This document shows positions 51,193-64,000 of a stretch of DNA of 64,000 bases, in pieces. A program made the translations under genes and the position numbers. Source of the stretch: Marchantia polymorpha subsp. ruderalis. Lineage: Eukaryota > Streptophyta > Marchantiopsida > Marchantiales > Marchantiaceae. The notes under the pieces were generated by a model. It was not told the origin of the DNA and did no database searches. It saw only the letters and a program-made list of their open reading frames with translations. The stretch lies in NCBI GenBank assembly GCA_037833965.1, contig AP031357.1, positions 16,140,001 to 16,204,000 on the forward strand. The letters run 5' to 3'. Every line of letters starts with the position of its first letter. Position 1 is the stretch's first letter.

Positions 51193-51370
51193 GAGTATCA
51201 ACACAGCTACGATCCCGTGTCACAAACTACAACTCAGAACAAAAGGTGGCATCAGTTTCAATCTCACATGTTGCGTATTCCCGACTCGTGATTGCCATTG
51301 GATCATCTAAACGTAGAGACGAAACGCTAGTATCAACAGGTCTACGATCTGTGTCACAAAATACAATCTA
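51193..51370 (+). repeat. Diverged two-copy direct repeat
   Basis: A segment with GTATCAACA, CTACGATC and TGTCACAAA at about 51195 recurs at about 51330 (period about 135) with many differences. It is probably an old tandem duplication. Confidence 0.6.
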
Positions 51371-51379
51371 GCAGAAAAT

Positions 51380-52610
51380 GTGACATCACTCTAACTTGTT
51401 ACGTTTTCCGCATCTCGCCTTTGCCATTGGATACATCGAACCACGTGCGAGGGAAGACTTGACCTCGAGATTGCATTTGATTTGGTGAGATGCATGAATT
51501 TTTCATATTCCCTATTTTTATATGAAAATAAATTTCATGTATTTGTTAAAATATTAAAAAATTTCCCATTTATTTATAGACATAGAAAGAGTAGTATATC
51601 TCTATATAGCATGATCATACATTGAAACCTTGTTAAATGAGGTTTTATTTGACTCGGACCCGAATTGATGTGTAATTATCACTTTGAAGCCGGTTAAAAT
51701 TATTGGAATTGATAACCATCATATATTACAGTAAAAACCTTGCACTTCTAGATCAATATCGACTTCTTACCACCCTAGCTGATTGCAATATATACAAAAT
51801 TTTAATCTATTTGAGGAACCCATCTTTATAAGCCAAAACAGATTTCACATAATCAATATCATCATGTATTATAGTACTCTATAGGTGAAATATGCACCAA
51901 TTGTGAGAACCCAATCAGTGTAATAGCACACTTAGAAAATAAATATTGATTTACCAAGCCAAGGTCCAACCATATTAGTTGGCATTTTCAAGGAGTCTAA
52001 CTGCACTGCTCTTGTTAGAACCAGATACCATATTCTACATGTAGTAAGAAAACACATGAGTCCCGAACAAAGTAATGTGACTTAGATATGTATATGAAAG
52101 AGACAATCGATAGTGTGGAATCCTCATCACAGATGACACCTTCCCTAAGTGACGCATATGTAGCTAACATGGCTACACTTGTTGGGCAAGATTTAAGATA
52201 GACATAATTTGAAAAAAAACCGACTTTTATTAGGTGCTACGAAGAAGTCAACAGTTTCTGCTTTCGTCCAAATTCTCTCTCATGTGAGAGAGCTCGCGAA
52301 GATCTTGCCCCGAAGACAAACGCCGTCCCCGCTCTTGACCAAATTGCGCCGCTACACGCGTCTCACACAAGATTCTAACTTGCCTTCTATTGCCTGTGAT
52401 TTATGTCAAGTTGACATTTTAATATTCGGCTCTCGTTGCAGGTTTCCCTCGGCGTCGGTGCATTGTCTACTCTGCTCATACTTTTTAGCATTGCTTCTGC
52501 TCGTAGGCCCACGATCGTATACGCTTCCCATTTTAGCTTGATCTACCGTGTGTGTTGTGAGTGTTAGATACAGTAGTAGTATAATACAACAGCCTATCTC
52601 TTGGTAACCT
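51380..52610. other. Intergenic, no gene seen
   Basis: AT-rich, short frames only. A 110-codon plus-strand frame (52209-52541) has no recognisable features. Confidence 0.55.
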
Positions 52611-52622
52611 CCAGATGTGGTT

Positions 52623-52957
52623 AATTCCCATAACTAACGAAATTAACTTAAAATGTGGATGCTACTGGTGTTAATTTTGGGATTTGTCAATGAGTAGAGT
52701 TGATACGCAAGGTATTACTCGACACTGATTGACTTTCTCACGTGTGAGTATCGGAAAGTATTATGAGAGAGTGATTTCTATACAAAGACGAAGAATACAT
52801 AACATGATACTACTTGTGACAAAGGTAACGTGGCATGATCTACTTGTGGCAAAGGTAAATTTATGATCATGACCTCTTAATTTATGGATGACGCAAGATT
52901 TAATTTTGGTTAATTATGGGATTTTGTTAACAAATCCCAGAATTTAGTTGGCCTGGG
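52623..52957 (-). repeat. Repeat R, right inverted copy
   Basis: About 335 bp matching 49631-49945 in reverse complement with scattered substitutions and a few small indels. Together the two copies flank about 2.7 kb of other sequence in inverted orientation. Confidence 0.8.
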
Positions 52958-53718
52958 TTCTGGATTCAGTGAACATGTTTTGAACACATGGTTGAGGTCG
53001 TAGAACACACACCCACTTCAGGTAGCAACTGATGTCTTAAGATGATGTAACACCTCTTGGTATGCATGGTCCTCCAGAAGATTCTCGTGGACTGGTATGT
53101 GCTTGACTCCCTGGAATAAGGCCTTTTACAGAAACTTCTGCTGGGCTGGCTATAACGAGCATTGTCTGGAACTGAAGACACTGAATTCTTGTGGCCGGGG
53201 ATCATCACTTTGTTTGACTACCTGTCATGCAACTTACGTTAGAACTCAGCTAGCACTGCACCTTTCAACTCAAACAATTCAAGCCTGCGGATGCTTCGAG
53301 AGACGCAAGTTCAATATGCGGATTTACGGTTATTGGGACAAATTATTAGCACAAGGTTGATGGTCTTGATTAGCAGATTCAGATCATATCTCGAATGTGG
53401 TGTCTGTACATTTCGAAGAACCATAATCTCCTGAAGATAGACAAAATTGATTTTGATACAGAGAAATATTGGCGTTTGCCCATGCTTTTAATTGTTTGCA
53501 ATGGATGTGGCAAATGCAACATCTTCCCAATGAATGCAAATTGCGGCTACCCTTGGTTTTAGCATACCCATTGCTCCAAAGAGAGCATTGCATAGTACAA
53601 TACATGATAAATAATTTACCATACTTCATGCATGAACTTATATATACTTTAGGAAATCGAATATTATTTAAAACTTTCAAATGTATCTATCATGCCTTTG
53701 AGATGCTATTGTGGTCTA

Positions 53719-54429
53719 CATAGTTAAACCTCCCAATAATGTCATCTCCTATAATTGACATACTCTCATTAGTGACATAAGATTCCAAAACCATTAGTTT
53801 CTAATTTGTAAATCTGCTTAATAAGAACGGTACGTCACTATTTCCAATAGCGACATGATAATTTTCAATAGTGACAATTTCAAGTGTAATTTGGGAATAA
53901 AAATTCCTATCATGACCAAAATACGTAGCTATGAGACTAAATGGCATAAGTTTATTTTAAGGTATAGGTCAAAAATTCACTCTTTTTGGGCTTTAGTAAA
54001 ATAATTCATTACCATCAATTTTTTCACTCAGATTTGTGTGTATTAATATGAATTCAAACATAATTGTAATGTCTATGTTAATAGTCGTGAAGAATACAAA
54101 TGTGCAAATAAGGACGATTCTGAAACCAAACAACACACTAAAGAATGTTATAATATTAATATAATGTAAGATAAGAACTCTATGAGTTTTTTTTTTAAAT
54201 AATTGACACCTTCCAATAGTGACCTCTAACCCCAACACCAGTATATGTTACTATTAAGAGGTAATATTAAATTTACGCACCTCCCAACAATGACATCCAA
54301 TTCTAACACCAATGTACAATATGTCATTGTTAGGAGGATATAATCACTTTACTCTAGTGAGTGACACCTCGCAATAGTGTCGTAAAATCCAAGTACCAAT
54401 ATATATCACTATCGGGAGGTTTAACTCTG
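53719..54429. mobile_element. Pogo-like MITE, second copy
   Basis: A 711-bp unit with TA on both sides (53717-53718, 54430-54431) and ends CATAGTTAAACCTCCCAATA and CAGAGTTAAACCTCCCGATA (the latter read from the right). The interior matches the copy in the FZR intron. It is longer because the terminal hairpin block (CACCTCCCAATAGTGAC .. TATGTCACTATTGGGAGG type) occurs about three times at its right side instead of once. Confidence 0.85.
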
Positions 54430-54434
54430 TAGTA

Positions 54435-57400
54435 CTATTCTATATGTTTGGTCACATACGTGTAAGATTTAATGGCAAATAAATCAAGCCCGTGGGACCC
54501 ACGAGGTCAAAAGCTGAAAAGTACATTAATGGTTACTTTTCGACTGTTTTGTTATACTACTTGTTATTTATATCCAACTATGCTGTTAGTAGTTGAGAAA
54601 AATTCAGTATTTTTTTTGGCAATTCAACTAACTAAATACAAAAACCAACTTTATCAATCACGTAATAATCAAGCACTCTAATTACCTTAAAAAATTAATT
54701 CTTGTCTGAAAGACACATTCTTTCATAAAATCAAATTCTAAATAGATTTCTACAAAATCTTTGAAGAATTATTCATAAAAATTATTCAAAAAATTGGGAA
54801 AGAAATTTCCAATTTTTCACATTCCGATTCTCCGCAATCTAAGGCTACATTTTTTAACCACATTCATTTCAGACATATTTTAAGCTCTAGCCTTTGATTG
54901 CTAGTGGCTTAAGGAAACCTTAATAATTATGCTCGCCAATTTATCTGCATACTTTTAATTCTATAAGCACTATGAATGAATACCATTACATGAGTTGTGT
55001 CAACATTCTTCAGATTGGTCACACTTCTTGCAATGTCATGTCAGACTCCTCGCGTCCTACTGAAAAAACTGCTGAATTTTTTTTAAAAAAATTCAAGCAT
55101 CACAAACAAATTATTTCACAAGCATAGAGTTTTACAACAAACCTTGAAATAAAAAACTACGTTCGCAATAAAAACCTCATTGCAAAGTGTAACGATGATG
55201 AATATGCGACATCAAGCAAACATAAAGTTACGTTTCACCTCAATATGAAGTCTCTCAAGCAGTCGAGTCAAATCATAATAAATGAGGATTTGAGTGAACA
55301 TGTCCACTAATTATGGTGTAGATGACATTATACATTACAGACCAAAAAAAAACCACGACATTTTTTTGAATTTCTTTCAGTTAAAAAACACGCAGCAATC
55401 CAAACAGTTCAGAAACAAATTGAATACTCAAGCCTACAAACGGAATTTTGAAGAGAAAATTTAGAATTCAATCAGTTACACTTTGAAACTGCATATGTTT
55501 GTCTTAATCAGAGGCCTTAGTTTCTTCAAGCACCAAACCTGGAAAATACAAACAATAAGATGAGATGTAATTTTTTCGCCCAACATACTTATGTCAAAAT
55601 CCTGGAAGCCAAAGTCTATTCTAAAACACTTAAGCAACTCAACTCTATTCATGAAAATGTAAGTGCAAATCACAAAACTGACTCTCATTCCTTCGGCGAG
55701 TTTTTTCAAACTGCAAATTAATTTCATAGCATGACCTGCAAGTTCATTTGCAAATGAAGATGAAAATTGACTTCATACATGGCAAAAGCCAGTACTGAAC
55801 CCTCTTTCGTCTTGTCTTGCATTTTATCATTGGACTATTTTTATTTGATTAATATAATGTGTTACATGATGTTTCTCTCCAGATTTTCGTTAAATCAGGA
55901 ATAAATTATGGCTAAAAGTTGGGCCAACCTTTCCCGGAAGACGAGGATTGTCAGGGAAAGATACATACAATACTAATCTAGACCCTAGATTCATTTCCAT
56001 CATTTTTCCAGGCATATTCACTTTAGGCCGTGCAGGTCATTGAAAATGAGCAGTCTTATCAATATAAAGGTACGTATAGATGACAGGATTCTCATCATAT
56101 TAAATGATTTCATACAACGGACTTTCAAAAGACGATATCAATCGATATCTCTCTACGAGCCTGTGATATTGCAAGACATGTTCGACGATGAACTCAGATC
56201 ATGCATGCCTTTTACGTTCATATGCAGAAACCAAGTAAGTGACTCTGTCATCCACTTGATGTGGCAACACAGCGAATTAACCTCGAGAATCATCGTTCGG
56301 TTTTGCATGCAGAAGAAGGCAACGGGATTAAACATGCAAAAACATTCGCAAATACTGTAGATGACATAGGCCCCAAGCATGTAGAGAATTTGCAAGATAT
56401 TTTACTCTAGCGCTGAGAAGCCGTGCCTGTCTGTCGTCAGGTAGTGCTCTAGTCCTCCTCCAGCATTACCATCAATCCAATTGCGTTGTCTCAGAACGTA
56501 ACGCGCCGACTGCTATCCGCAGCTGTTCTCGTCATGACTTCAAGGAATGTTTTCAATGGACTGGACGAGGTTGAATGAACTGTGGAGAATTTCCCATCCT
56601 TTTTTGTATTCTAATTTGCGCCTTCTGTAGGAACATTTGAGACCTTAGCTGACGATTGACAAAGTTGATGTTTGTAGTTTGTCAGACAGACATTTCGATG
56701 GTTGTTGCTCTGACTCTCTTGTGAAGTTGAAGATGAGAATGTAGATGGCAAGGAAATCTAGCTGTAGAGTCGTATCAAGGACATGTGTTTTTCAACTATT
56801 TTATTGCTTGTACGAGTTCATTCACAACTTTGGATTGTTTTGAATATCATTGATAAAGCATGAAAATTCTCCGACTATGGCTTGTGACTTATCAAATTTT
56901 TTTCATAATCTTTATAATTTAGAAACGGATACGGAGCCTCAGAGCGGCAGTAAATCATGTGCTTTTGTACTTGTAAGCTTAAATACAAAAGTGTTTATAG
57001 TCGCTAAGATAATGAGTTTGATAAGGAAAGTTTCCAATGATCGTTATTTGAATGCAATGGATGTTACATGTCATTTATTCAAATCAGCGTGTGATTTGTT
57101 CCTTAAGGGGAACAAAGTGTAACTTTACTTGCAAGCTGCGTATATCCCTTGACGCGTGAGAAAATAAATCTCATTTTTTCCTCACATTCAAGCGCTTCCC
57201 ATACATCAAAATGTGAAGAAATGAAATGTCCTGAAACTATCAATAATGTTTCGGACGTTGGGTTTCATGTCATCCGTATATTCTTTCGAGGTACAGAGAT
57301 GCTATTAGTACAGACTAAATGGTCATTTAGTGATCTATATAAAAAAACGTCGTCAGGGTTGTCGGAATGTTCTGCTGTCAGCTGCTGATCTTCAGAGTGT

Positions 57401-58660
57401 TCCGCTAGAGCTTAGTTTGTCAAGTGGGGCTGACTATGACTCGGGAAGTGGACCGATTTTAAAGCCTCAACACTGTGGTCGGAAAAGATCTTCAACAAAT
57501 TATTTCAGAATAGTGTACGAACAACGCCGGGTAGTGGGAAATTTTCCACCCTTTACATCCAGTAGTGGGTAATTTTACTGATGCAATCATTTTGTACGAC
57601 GGATGCCATTTGCTTTCCACAACGTGAGAGCATGAGTATCATGTGCTCAATACAATTTTACTCTCTTTTAAAATGCTATTCTTCCCATCTTATGTTATCG
57701 ATTCTCTCTATGGATTCGATCACGAGTTCTTGTCCTCACGTGCTGAAGCTCACTCCAACTTCAGCATTTGTAGCAGCGGACGATCTAATAAAGGCGAGTT
57801 CAATGTCAGCCATATTGAGGAAATGTTGTGAAGAAATGTTTGCCTCTTAGCTTATGAGCGATTACAAAATATTCCAGCTGAACTGCATATGGATTAGAGG
57901 AAGCCTTCCATATTGAAGCCCTCGCCCGGTGCATCACTGTCCACGTGTCGGTGGATTTAGGAGGGTAACCGAATAATCTGTCGCTTTTCGGTGGATGAGA
58001 AAGAGTTTCAGGTCATACGTCTCCATGTGAGCGGGAGGTAACGTCTGTGCCACCGTGTAGCTTCAGGATGGCCCGTCTGGAAACACACCAAATCGCCGGC
58101 CGAAATTAGAGGCACCGCGCATCCACAGATGCGACCTCAAGGCCAAATGACGTGGAGCACTGTTATGATTGAGCGCAGAAAGGAAGCAGGCTGCGGAGCT
58201 GTGCATGTGAGCATCTTTTATTAGGACAATTATATTTCAAACGGATTCCGAAGGATGGACGAGAGATGAATCACGGCCCTGTCTCGACCTCAGATCTTTT
58301 ACTGTGGCGAAATCCGAGCTAGTGTCCAAATTCCTCGTGCTCTCCTAGCGATGGATTCAAGCCTTCGAGATGCTCGATGAGCCTCCGGCCGTGTGAGAGA
58401 GACCTGCGTGCCGCACGGAGCTCCGTCCCTTTCTGGACGAGGAAGGGCCGCTAATTCCCTCGGCCCGGAGATTTGGCGGCACGCGCTGCTGGTGACTCCA
58501 CAGTCTCAAGAACGCCCAACGTGTGCCATCGGGCTCCCACTCGGGAGTACAAGTACTCACTCAGTCGCCAGGGCCTCATTTGCGCGGCTGGTTGTGCCAG
58601 AGCTTTCTGTCTCGCGGCGTTGCAGTCGTGGTCGGATTTGCGCCTGCGGCCGAGGAGTTC
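54435..58660. other. Intergenic, no gene assigned
   Basis: 54450-56000 is AT-rich with nothing recognisable. 56000-57900 has moderately long plus-strand frames (56040-56360; 56850-57122; 57149-57388) that I cannot assign or join. 57900-58660 becomes GC-rich and probably holds the promoter and 5' leader of the carotenoid dioxygenase gene. Confidence 0.5.
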
Positions 58661-58666
58661 GTGGCG

Positions 58667-61600
58667 ATGTCGGGCTACATCAGCGGTTTGGGTGCGTCAA
58701 TCCAGCAATCCAAGTATGGCAGCATTGAGGTCGACGATCTCAAGAAGCCGAAGCTGGAGAAGGAAGTCGGGTTCTTCACCAGGGCCGCCTCTTTGTTTGT
58801 CGATGCCATAGAGAAGGCCGCAGTGTGGGCATTGTGCGACCCGAAAGCTCCACCCAATTACTATCTCAGCGGCAATTATGGGCCTGTTGATGAATTCGGG
58901 CCAGCCCAGGCGATTCTTGTCAAGGGCACCCTTCCTGTGAGCCTCTTCTGCCCTCTTCAATTGTTGTTCCAACATCAGTCCAAGTTTTATCTTGTCAGGC
59001 TCACCAGTCGGATGTAACTCGTCAACTCGTTCCAACGCATTCGTATATCAGGAGCAGGACCCAGACACAAAGCAGAAGAGTTGGATTATCATGTCAATTA
59101 CACGCCGAGAATCACAAATTGGGTCTCTGTTGTCTCTGTCTAATCCTGCTTCTTGAACCTCCAAACCATGTCGATCCCAGCTTAGAGTCTTTACTCCAAC
59201 TGTTGTCTTCCTATTCCTCCGTTGCCGGAGGAGGAGGAGGAGGAGGAGGATGATGATCATCATGAGACGTTTTTCACTTGCCTGTTTGCCATGAATATCT
59301 TCTAAATAGATGTTTGTGCCCTCAGGAGTGTCTTTCTGGAGAATTTGTACGTGTGGGGCCGAACCCGAAGCTCAAGCCTGTGGCGAACTATCACTGGTAT
59401 TCACCCTCCCCTATCCTGTCGAATAGTCTCCTTTTTCTTTCTTCGCAGCTGGAAGACATTGTGGTCGCTGGTATACCTGAACTCTTGCGCTGGGCGATCT
59501 GGAAACTAGCAAATTTTCCTCAGATACGTCTCCAAGAGTTTTGTGCAATTAGTCAGGACCTCATTTTGAGCCATTGTCACGCTTGAGACCATGCCAACTT
59601 TCTGTCCTTGTCGTCATCTGTGGACAGTTGAGCGGGTTGAAAAAAATTAATTTAAAAAAATTACAATCAACCCCTGAAAGGATTCTCGAGATATAGTAGA
59701 TTGGCCATTTTCGCCTCGTTAGCAATCGCGAACATACTATCAGTCGCCTCTCTCGTGGTAGCAGGTGTTAGTTTTACGATGAGGTCGTTCATTCGCGATG
59801 TTGTCAATTTCGGACGTAGTTTTATGAGGGCCTTCTACTTTCGATGGATTGAATATTCCTGAGTCGTCTGAGTCAGATTTCTTGTTTGCTACAGTTAATT
59901 TAGTTCCAGTTCCGTGCATTGCCAGATCAGATTGAGCTTATCTGTATCTTACTTCATATTATCTATCTATTAGGGAGTGCTAGCATAAGAGAAGATGGAG
60001 TCTGTCGATTAGCAATCCCATCTATTAAATTGTCTCTGAAGTATCTATGCAAACTTGTTGATGCAGGTTTGATGGAGACGGGTAGGCACTCAACTTCCAA
60101 TATTGGGTTTAAACTACATCAATTTGTTCAGTTTGCCTCTTTAGAATATGCTGTTAGTCATAGTTATGTTACGTTCACCTGCCTCTTCCCAAAAGTACTA
60201 CGACGGGGATAGAGCTGGTGAATTGATATAATTTCGCGTGCTTGTCTTTGATAAGCACTGCACTGCAAAGGACTGGCCAATTCCGAGAAAAGGATAAAGT
60301 TTACTATGTGTTAGTATTGGATTTCGTCGCTGAAATTTCGAAAAGGCGTGATAGACATGGAATCAGCACACAGGATATGAATTCGGATTTGTCAGTTCTG
60401 GAATCGGCACTTTTTCTGTTTTTCTAGATTTGCGAGATGACGCGATGAAGATGTGAGCGTTGTCGGTTTCTACATTTGCATCTCACGTACTACAGCTGTT
60501 CGACAAGGTCTCTAAGGACTATCGCTAGTTACCATTTGAAGCTTTGCTCATGGGATCATTTTGTAAGTGACATGGTTCAATTTTACAATGCAGAATGATT
60601 CATGGGTTAAGAATCAAGGATGGAAAAGCCACTTATGTCTGTCGTTACGTGCGGACTGCAAAATTGGCCCAAGAGGAGTACTGGGGTGCCTCGAAATTTA
60701 TGAAGGTAAGTCTTTGTTTTGAGACTTTAGCAGTCCTCACGCCATCTGATGCCTAGGGCCACATTTTTGGAATGTGGCCCACATTCTTGCCTCACAGATT
60801 TTCGTGTCTTGTCTGAACTTCGTAACCTACGTAAAATCTCTAGGACATGAGGGCTAGAGCCCCCGTGCTAGCCGGCTTCGGAATTTGTAGACACTGAATC
60901 CTGGTGGACTGAACTCGACACCTGTGACCGTACCAGATAGGGGACCTCCAAGGCAAAGCAGGTCTGATATGGGCAAATATCTTTAAACTGAGAGTGAAGC
61001 TTGGTGTGTTGGACACCAGCAACGGAATGGCTACTGGTACGTTCTAGGCGGTTCTTTGTTTGAAAATATTTCTGATGGAAATCGTTGTCTTGCCTTTTTA
61101 ACATACTTAATACAGTTTGCTTGCTCTCTTCAGTAGCATATGAAACCTTCCATTGTGTAAACTCGTTAATCCAATCCCGTCCTAACCTGGCCTCTAATTT
61201 TTTGTCAATCAGTGGTTTCTAAGATTACTGACATACTCTACGCTTTACCTCTGCAGCCAACACAGCGATGGTATATCATGACGGACGTCTTCTTTCATTG
61301 AGCGAGGGAGACAAGCCTTGTGAGCACTCCAAGCATTTCTTTAAAGTTGCAACTTGAATGTGCTCTCATACTTGTTTCAATTCAATATCTAAAGTATGTT
61401 GATGTTCTCATTCTTTCACATTCGTCATGAATGTGTATAAAACTTATGGAGCCTTTTGTGAGAAGGCACTGGCTTCAGCATCGTGAGTGAGCTCTAGTTA
61501 GTTTGTTCCAAAGAATGTGACACTTCGGGATCAAAAGATGGCGTCGGTAACCATTTACCTGTCCCGGTGACTCTACTTCCTTTCGCATATTGATCCTCTG

Positions 61601-63828
61601 TTGGTATTATCCTTCGTTGTAGATGCTGTCCGGGTTCTTGAAGATGGCGACCTTGAGACAATCGGCCGTCTTGATTATGAGAAGAAGTTAAATCACAACT
61701 TCACCGCGCATCCTAAAATTGACCCAGATACAGGTTCCTTTTTACCTCTATAACATTTCCGGAGTTTGTACATTCCATTGATACCATACTTCCAGCGCCT
61801 AGTTCTTGAACTTACAGTTGGTTGGTTGGATCTCAGGCGAAATGTTCTGTTTTGGGTACAGTACCATTGCTCATCCGTATGCAACTTACAGGGTTGTATC
61901 CAAGGATGGCGTTATGAGCGATCCAGTCCCTCTTACTCTTTCTGGACCAGTTATGATGCACGACATGGCCCTCACTGAGAATTATGCCATCTTTTTGGAT
62001 TGCCCTCTTTACTTCAATCCTAAAGTAAGAAACGCCTTTTCCTGTTTCCAGTATAATAGTCAGATTCCTGTGATTTGTATAGTTTTGACCATTTCCATTT
62101 GTTTCTTGTCTCATAATGATTTCAAGCCCTTGTACTACGACGGCTTCTTAACATTGTACGTGTTGTTTGTAGGATATGGTGATGAAGAACCAGTGCATAT
62201 TTTCTTTCGATGATACAAAACCGTCACGTTTTGGTGTATTACCCAGATATGCCAAAAATGAATCTCAGATGATCTGGTTTGAAGTCACTACTTGTGTCAT
62301 CTTCCACAATGGTAAAGCTTCACTTAAAATTTGAAACGCAAACACCTCTTCTTTGCAGTGTTTAGGTGCTTGTCCTGATGCTTGTTTACTTCTGTTTACT
62401 CTGGTATTTTGACTGGCGTGTTTTCCCTCGAATGGAGAATTTTCACTGGCTTTTCTAAGAAGCGGCCTGGCCAAAATACTGATGCGTTTTCTCAAAACTC
62501 GAAACGATCCTGCAGCTAACGCATGGGAGGAAGGCGATGAAGTGGTTCTTGTTACCTGTCGTATCCCAAGCATCGACCTGGGAGCAATTGCAGTATACGA
62601 CGAAGTAAAAGTGAAGAAATTTGTTAACGACTTGTAAGTGATATTAGCCTCCTGGTTATCTAGTGATCCCGTCGAAATGCCCTAAAAACTTCAATAATAG
62701 CATTTAGAAAGGGACGGTGAGAATCGAGTCTGCAAAAGTCCATGCTAAATTGTCCACGCAATTGTCTACGTATTCTGCAGGTGGGAGTATCGATTTAACA
62801 TGAAGACTGGAAAGGCTGTAGAAAGAAAATTGGGGGAGTTCCAGTCTGATTTTCCAAGAATCAACGAGGAGTACGTCGGCAGGTGAGGATAGAGATGATA
62901 AGTTCTTTGAAAGTTCCATCCAATATTTCAGCTAGGCTCTTCCTTACGGGCATCTAAGTGACGGTAATGACTCCTTTTACCTCATCACAGGAAAAATCGC
63001 TTTGTCTACGCCGCTGTCTTTGAGGATGCGACTCACATCAATGCTGTTGCCAAGTATGACTTAACACTTGAACCTGAGCTGGGGAAAGACCAGTTAGAGG
63101 TCGGTGGCAACGTGGCCGGTGTTTTCAGGCATGGGAATCGTCGCTATGGATCCGAGTCCGTGTTTGTGCCCAAGAATCCTGGCAGAGAAGGAGAAGAAGA
63201 TGATGGATATCTCATGTGTTTCGTGCATGACGAAAATACATCGTAAGTTTTTCGCTTACTTAAAGCGTTTCTAGATACCGGATAACGATATCATTCATTA
63301 GACTCGGCCTCAGTAGTTCCGTGAGGCTTTTTCAGCCTTGACACTCGGGATTTTGCAGTGAGATGCAGTCTGAGTGATAGGCGTATTTACGCATATTATC
63401 AGATGATATTCTTGCTGGTATATACATTACATCTTCGTGGTTTCAAGTCTGTGATTCTTTAATCTTCTAGATTTAGATATATATATCTGTGAAGAAGATT
63501 AGGATGGAATCCCTCGATTCAAACCTGACTGATGAGTTCGTATATTGTGTCTAACAGGATATCTGAAGTAGTCGTAATCGATGCTAAAACGATGTCCCCT
63601 GAACCCGTCGCTGTGGTCCAACTACCCACTAGAGTTCCTTTCGGCTTTCATGCCATGCACATGACGGAGGTAATTGAGCGAATTGATCTTGATCTTGGTG
63701 AAATTTTCATATTAAAGTATTGCACGTGGATCATGCCTTTTTTTAAGGTTATGACTGAGGATCAACTGTTGACAGACTGGTTGTTACTATTGCAAACGCA
63801 GGAACAAGTCCGAAATCAGAAGGTCTAA
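58667..63828 (+). CDS. CCD1: Carotenoid cleavage dioxygenase 1
   Basis: Non-haem iron oxygenase that cleaves carotenoids and apocarotenoids, mainly at the 9,10 (9',10') double bonds, to volatile ionone-type ketones; CCD1 enzymes are usually cytosolic. Fourteen in-phase exons encode 577 aa: 58667-58936, 59326-59396, 60067-60081, 60594-60705, 60937-61036, 61257-61319, 61623-61733, 61837-62024, 62173-62311, 62516-62633, 62781-62882, 62991-63242, 63558-63669, 63748-63828. Motifs: [33 protein letters not shown] with H240, MMHDMA with H289, [20 protein letters not shown] with H355, and GFHAMHMTE with H545. These are the four iron-binding histidines, all intact. The first ATG of the open frame is used. 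The N-terminus does not look strongly transit-like. Exon 3 is only 15 nt. The C-terminal end is somewhat longer than usual (Arabidopsis CCD1 is 538 aa). Confidence 0.95.
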
Positions 63829-64000
63829 AGGCGACCAGTAAGTACTCCTCGGACTCCACGTTTCAAACTTTCCTGTAGATAGTACAGTTGGAATCCACCT
63901 ATAGAGGAGGCCTTCCCACAAAAGAATCTGTACATGGGGTATGCCAGCAATGGAGATGCCATTTTTGTTGGTGACTTGTAGCACATATAAGTGTATATGG
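63829..64000 (+). other. Probable CCD1 3' UTR
   Basis: Follows the CCD1 stop directly up to the window edge. No canonical AATAAA signal is seen before the window ends. Confidence 0.4.

Noticed and set aside
49631-52957. One 3.3-kb transposon with long terminal inverted repeats
   Set aside because: Each 315-bp arm has its own inverted ends, and the interior holds an unrelated MITE and no transposase, so two separate insertions explain it better.
58523-58666. A longer N-terminus for CCD1 upstream of 58667
   Set aside because: The extension begins at GTG, has no ATG and shows no family similarity. The first ATG at 58667 was preferred.

Overview
This is nuclear DNA of a land plant. It holds five intron-rich genes of clearly plant type in AT-rich, transposon-littered intergenic DNA. 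The gene types (CCS52-type FZR, organellar TWINKLE primase-helicase, CCD1, plant homocysteine methyltransferase, SCPL51/RISC-type carboxypeptidase), the intron sizes of a few hundred bases and the repeats suggest a bryophyte, perhaps a moss. That placement is inference; the sequence does not prove it.

Layout. 1-6.2 kb: mostly non-coding, with a tandem repeat, a long hairpin, a possible small MATH-like minus-strand gene piece and an unplaced 166-codon ORF. 6.81-9.68 kb (+): homocysteine S-methyltransferase, 7 exons. 9.7-18.8 kb: mobile-element debris, including a 937-bp unit bounded by perfect 46-bp inverted repeats and a broken hAT transposase. 18.87-23.34 kb (-): APC/C activator FZR/CCS52, with a pogo-like MITE and a pseudo-exon in its introns. 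23.3-26.1 kb: GC-rich upstream DNA. 26.1-30.7 kb: AT-rich, no gene seen. 30.70-37.91 kb (-): TWINKLE, 21 exons, 719 aa. 38-41.5 kb: intergenic. 41.52-46.85 kb (+): serine carboxypeptidase-like protein, 14 exons, 459 aa. 46.9-58.6 kb: repeat-rich, with two Mutator-type MITE copies, an inverted pair of about 315-bp repeats and a second pogo-like element. 58.67-63.83 kb (+): carotenoid cleavage dioxygenase 1, 14 exons, 577 aa.

The five genes are not a functional cluster: methionine metabolism, cell cycle, organelle DNA replication, proteolysis and apocarotenoid formation happen to be neighbours. Exon borders were set by hand from reading phase, GT/AG sites and family knowledge. All joins keep frame, and the catalytic or metal-binding residues are intact in every enzyme.

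I found no previously undescribed multi-gene system. The most interesting observations are structural: local duplications that copy splice sites or exon pieces (SCPL and FZR), very small exons (15 nt in CCD1, 19 nt in SCPL), a TWINKLE first exon readable in two frames with a phase-matched alternative exon, a possibly missing IR tail on FZR, and a pogo-like MITE whose terminal hairpin is multiplied in one copy.
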